Below, one piece after another: positions 27,872 to 29,994 of a stretch of DNA of 29,994 nucleotides. A program made the position numbers and the translations under genes. The stretch is from Pleurotus djamor (taxonomy: Eukaryota > Basidiomycota > Agaricomycetes > Agaricales > Pleurotaceae), in contig JAPEVF010000569.1 of assembly GCA_029747585.1 (NCBI GenBank), positions 1-29,994 of the forward strand. Reading direction: 5' to 3'. Under the pieces are notes generated by a model. That model ran no database searches. It was not told the origin of the DNA and was given only the letters and a program-made list of their open reading frames with translations. Numbering within the stretch: position 1 is the stretch's first letter; every line of letters starts with the position of its first letter.

Positions 27872-29994
27872 TTATCGCATAGAAATGATAGAAGTAGCTA
27901 TCTGATCCAGTTCTCGTTCAACCAATGAATTCGGTGCTTTACGACGTAGCTCCCTAGTAGTTGAGGCTGATCAGATACCCGAATTGATGCCTTCAGTGAG
28001 ATCCACCTACGCAAGTTTGCCTTTATCTCCTCGGGTCTTGCACTCCTCGCCTGCTCTTCGCCATTCGCCGCACTTCACGTAGAGGTCGGCACGTCTAGGC
28101 GAGTCGCAACGGACTACGTAGGTGGCGGCTTCCTTGGAAAAACCCTTCTCAACAAGATGGTTGACGAAAGGCTCGTAGCCTATAGGGCTGCGTTTGGATT
28201 TCGTGAACGCTTCGAGGCCCTCGAAGTCACGAGTAGATGTCAACGCATACAGTTTGAGGTACCAGAACCTACAATGCAGCAGTTGAGGCCACAAACGGAT
28301 TGAAAAGAACCTAGGGGCAAGGACCTTTTGTCGGGGACTTTGAAGTCATTCTTGACTTTATCCGCCCGTTTGGACATTCCATTCACGAGACAAATGTGTA
28401 TCGTGTCGTTGACACTCTTCCCGAAGAACGTTATTTTTCCATCGGATTCCTGTTCCAACTGTTGCTGGAAGTTCAAAAGCCGAACACTCTCGTCCATCAT
28501 CTGTGGCGCTTTCAGGGACTGTAAAAGCAGGGAAACTCTGGTCCGAACCTTGGCTTCAAACGAGCGATCCTTATCTTCCGAGAAGAATTTCTGTGCGGCT
28601 TTCACAGCATTGACTTTGGATGCCGGGTCCTAAAGGTACCCCGGTTCAGATCTATACGCGGCTATAACCTTGTGTGCTTACAACGATCGTTGCGGCTTCG
28701 TCAAGGGAAAGGACAGCGCTCTCGACGCGACGGTCGTCAGAGTAGTAGAAGTCCCGTAGCATTTCTCGGTTCTGTTCCCTAGCGTAGACTTGCAGCAACC
28801 GACTTGCAAGTTCTAGACGCTCACCGCCATCCTCGATGAGCCTGAAGAAAGAGCCCAGGGGTAGACGGTTGTAGAGGTGCAACAGGACGTGGTAAACTAC
28901 GCAGATGTCAGTGGAGTACTTGGCAGTGAAGAGGGACGCATTACTTAGGTCGGTATCACCGCTGTCGACTGCCTTGATAAGGGCCAACCCGTCCTCTTTC
29001 ATATTCAACAGAAGCGGGACCTGGTCTGAGGCTTTCCGCTCATAATCCAACAGCTAAGAGGGGACTTAGTGGAGATCTCATGAATGAAAAGGAGCATGAG
29101 TACTCACCTTCGTTGCAAGACCACTGCGGCCTGCCTCCCAAGCTCGCTTCGCGATATCTGCGTAGCTAACATCGGGGCCGCCCAACTTTTGAAATTTATC
29201 CACGATGATGCGACATATTTCGTCATCGCCCGAAGTAGCATCATCCTTACCCGAACCTGCGCGTGAATGGAGGATTTTGGCACTTGCCCAATGTTTCAAA
29301 ACAGCATCGGGTTTCAGGGATAGATATGTTGATATCCTATGTGCGAGGAGATGTAAATTCCGTGCGGTCAAACGAGAAACGAGATGGGTGGGCGAAGCGT
29401 GGATATACCTGCGGTGTCCATCAGAACAATCACTGCAGTATGATGAACAATATCACAGACTGAGTGTACGTCAGCGGGATGCCAATTTCATAGTATCTCA
29501 CTGCGTTAAGAACTTTGAGGGTCTGTCCCATATTCACGAAGTCCGTGGGGTTGAAGAGGTCCAGATAGCCCCGCCCATACTTGGCCGCCTAGTAACCAGG
29601 TTAATGGCGCTCCACAGGGTATGAATATAACCTTTCTTACACTCATCAAACGACGCTGCCAGTAAGGCTCCCATTCTTGACCTGCGGCGTCGATACATTC
29701 ATTGACTGCCGCTGCCAACTCAGGTCGTATGCTGCGGATACTCTCATCGGCTTTGGGCGATTTCTGGGAGAAGCTTTCCCATGCATCAAACAGTATGGCC
29801 GAGGGGGAAGTTGATCCCGGACGGAATACGGAGGCAGTAGAAGCTTTCACATGGAAATATCAACAAGTCAGAAAAATATGTTTTCGACACAAAAAGAGAA
29901 CGCCTACCGGGAACTTTTTGGATCAAATCACAAACATCGTGACTCACGATCCGCACACCATCTGGTTCGGTGATAGCGAAGGTCGGTCCTGAGT
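27872..29994 (-). CDS. VPS16: VPS16, HOPS/CORVET core subunit, 5'-partial
   Basis: Exons (minus) 29994-29908, 29843-29641, 29588-29461, 29408-29108, 29053-28682, 28629-28325, 28268-28011 and 27953-27872; introns 52-64 nt; 577 residues visible, N-terminus beyond the window. Recognisable VPS16 blocks are [92 protein letters not shown] and [13 protein letters not shown], ending [16 protein letters not shown]. This is the end of the beta-propeller and most of the alpha-solenoid. VPS16 joins VPS33 in the core of the HOPS and CORVET tethers that chaperone SNAREs in endosome and vacuole fusion. The last intron (28010-27954) is needed: reading through it stops after GDKGKLA and loses the conserved PNSLxxREL tail. 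Confidence 0.93.

Noticed and set aside
1..29994. tRNA/rRNA genes, CRISPR arrays, transposon ends, secondary-metabolite cluster
   Set aside because: I found no B-box-like tRNA motif, no regularly spaced repeats of CRISPR type, no transposase, reverse transcriptase or long terminal repeats, and the single P450 has no backbone synthase nearby.
1..29994. Functional cluster of membrane-fusion genes
   Set aside because: Sro7-like, GOS1 and VPS16 act at different compartments and lie up to 25 kb apart with unrelated genes between them; coincidence is the simpler reading.

Overview
This window is nuclear DNA from a filamentous basidiomycete, most likely an Agaricomycete. The coding genes are dense in short spliceosomal introns (mostly 48-80 nt, GT-AG), promoters carry TATA boxes and pyrimidine-rich leaders, and the gene set (F-box/leucine-rich paralogues, a microsomal P450, an orphan 7-TM protein, Egh16-like secreted proteins) is typical of mushroom-forming fungi. 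No species can be named from the sequence. I joined exons by eye from splice sites, reading frame and family resemblance; all joined models close in frame.

Layout. 1-2556 (+): C-terminal part of a tomosyn/Lgl/Sro7-type exocytosis regulator. 2656-3451 (-): membrane-anchored NTF2/SnoaL-like protein. 3689-4654 (+): Golgi Qb-SNARE GOS1. 4702-5940 (-): TatD-family metal-dependent hydrolase. 6097-7703 (+): TRM5 tRNA m1G37 methyltransferase that stops making sense at about 7619. 7696-8383 (+): headless 3' half of a secreted acidic protein, joined to TRM5 across a cluster of N bases. 8945-10486 (-) and 11023-12741 (+): divergent pair of paralogous F-box proteins. 13642-14643 (+): Egh16-like secreted protein related to the 8-kb fragment. 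15790-16189 (+): small secreted Lys/Pro/Ala-rich protein. 16422-19133 (-): eleven-exon cytochrome P450. 20120-21724 (+): 7-TM protein. 22301-23580 (+): class 3 lipase. 23581-27871: about 4.3 kb with no gene I can support. 27872-29994 (-): C-terminal part of VPS16.

Three unrelated-by-descent membrane-fusion components (Sro7/tomosyn, GOS1, VPS16) lie in the window, but I see no evidence of functional clustering beyond chance. The left 8 kb is compact housekeeping sequence with alternating convergent and divergent genes (47-99 nt between convergent stops). The middle and right are the accessory part (F-box, secreted proteins, P450, lipase, 7-TM).

Two points matter most. First, isolated N characters sit directly in front of six-base homopolymers, and in three separate genes deleting the N restores the frame exactly, so they look like assembly artefacts rather than mutations. 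Second, the TRM5/secreted-protein junction at 7.62-7.70 kb is either a mis-join or a real chimera and should be resolved before either gene is used.
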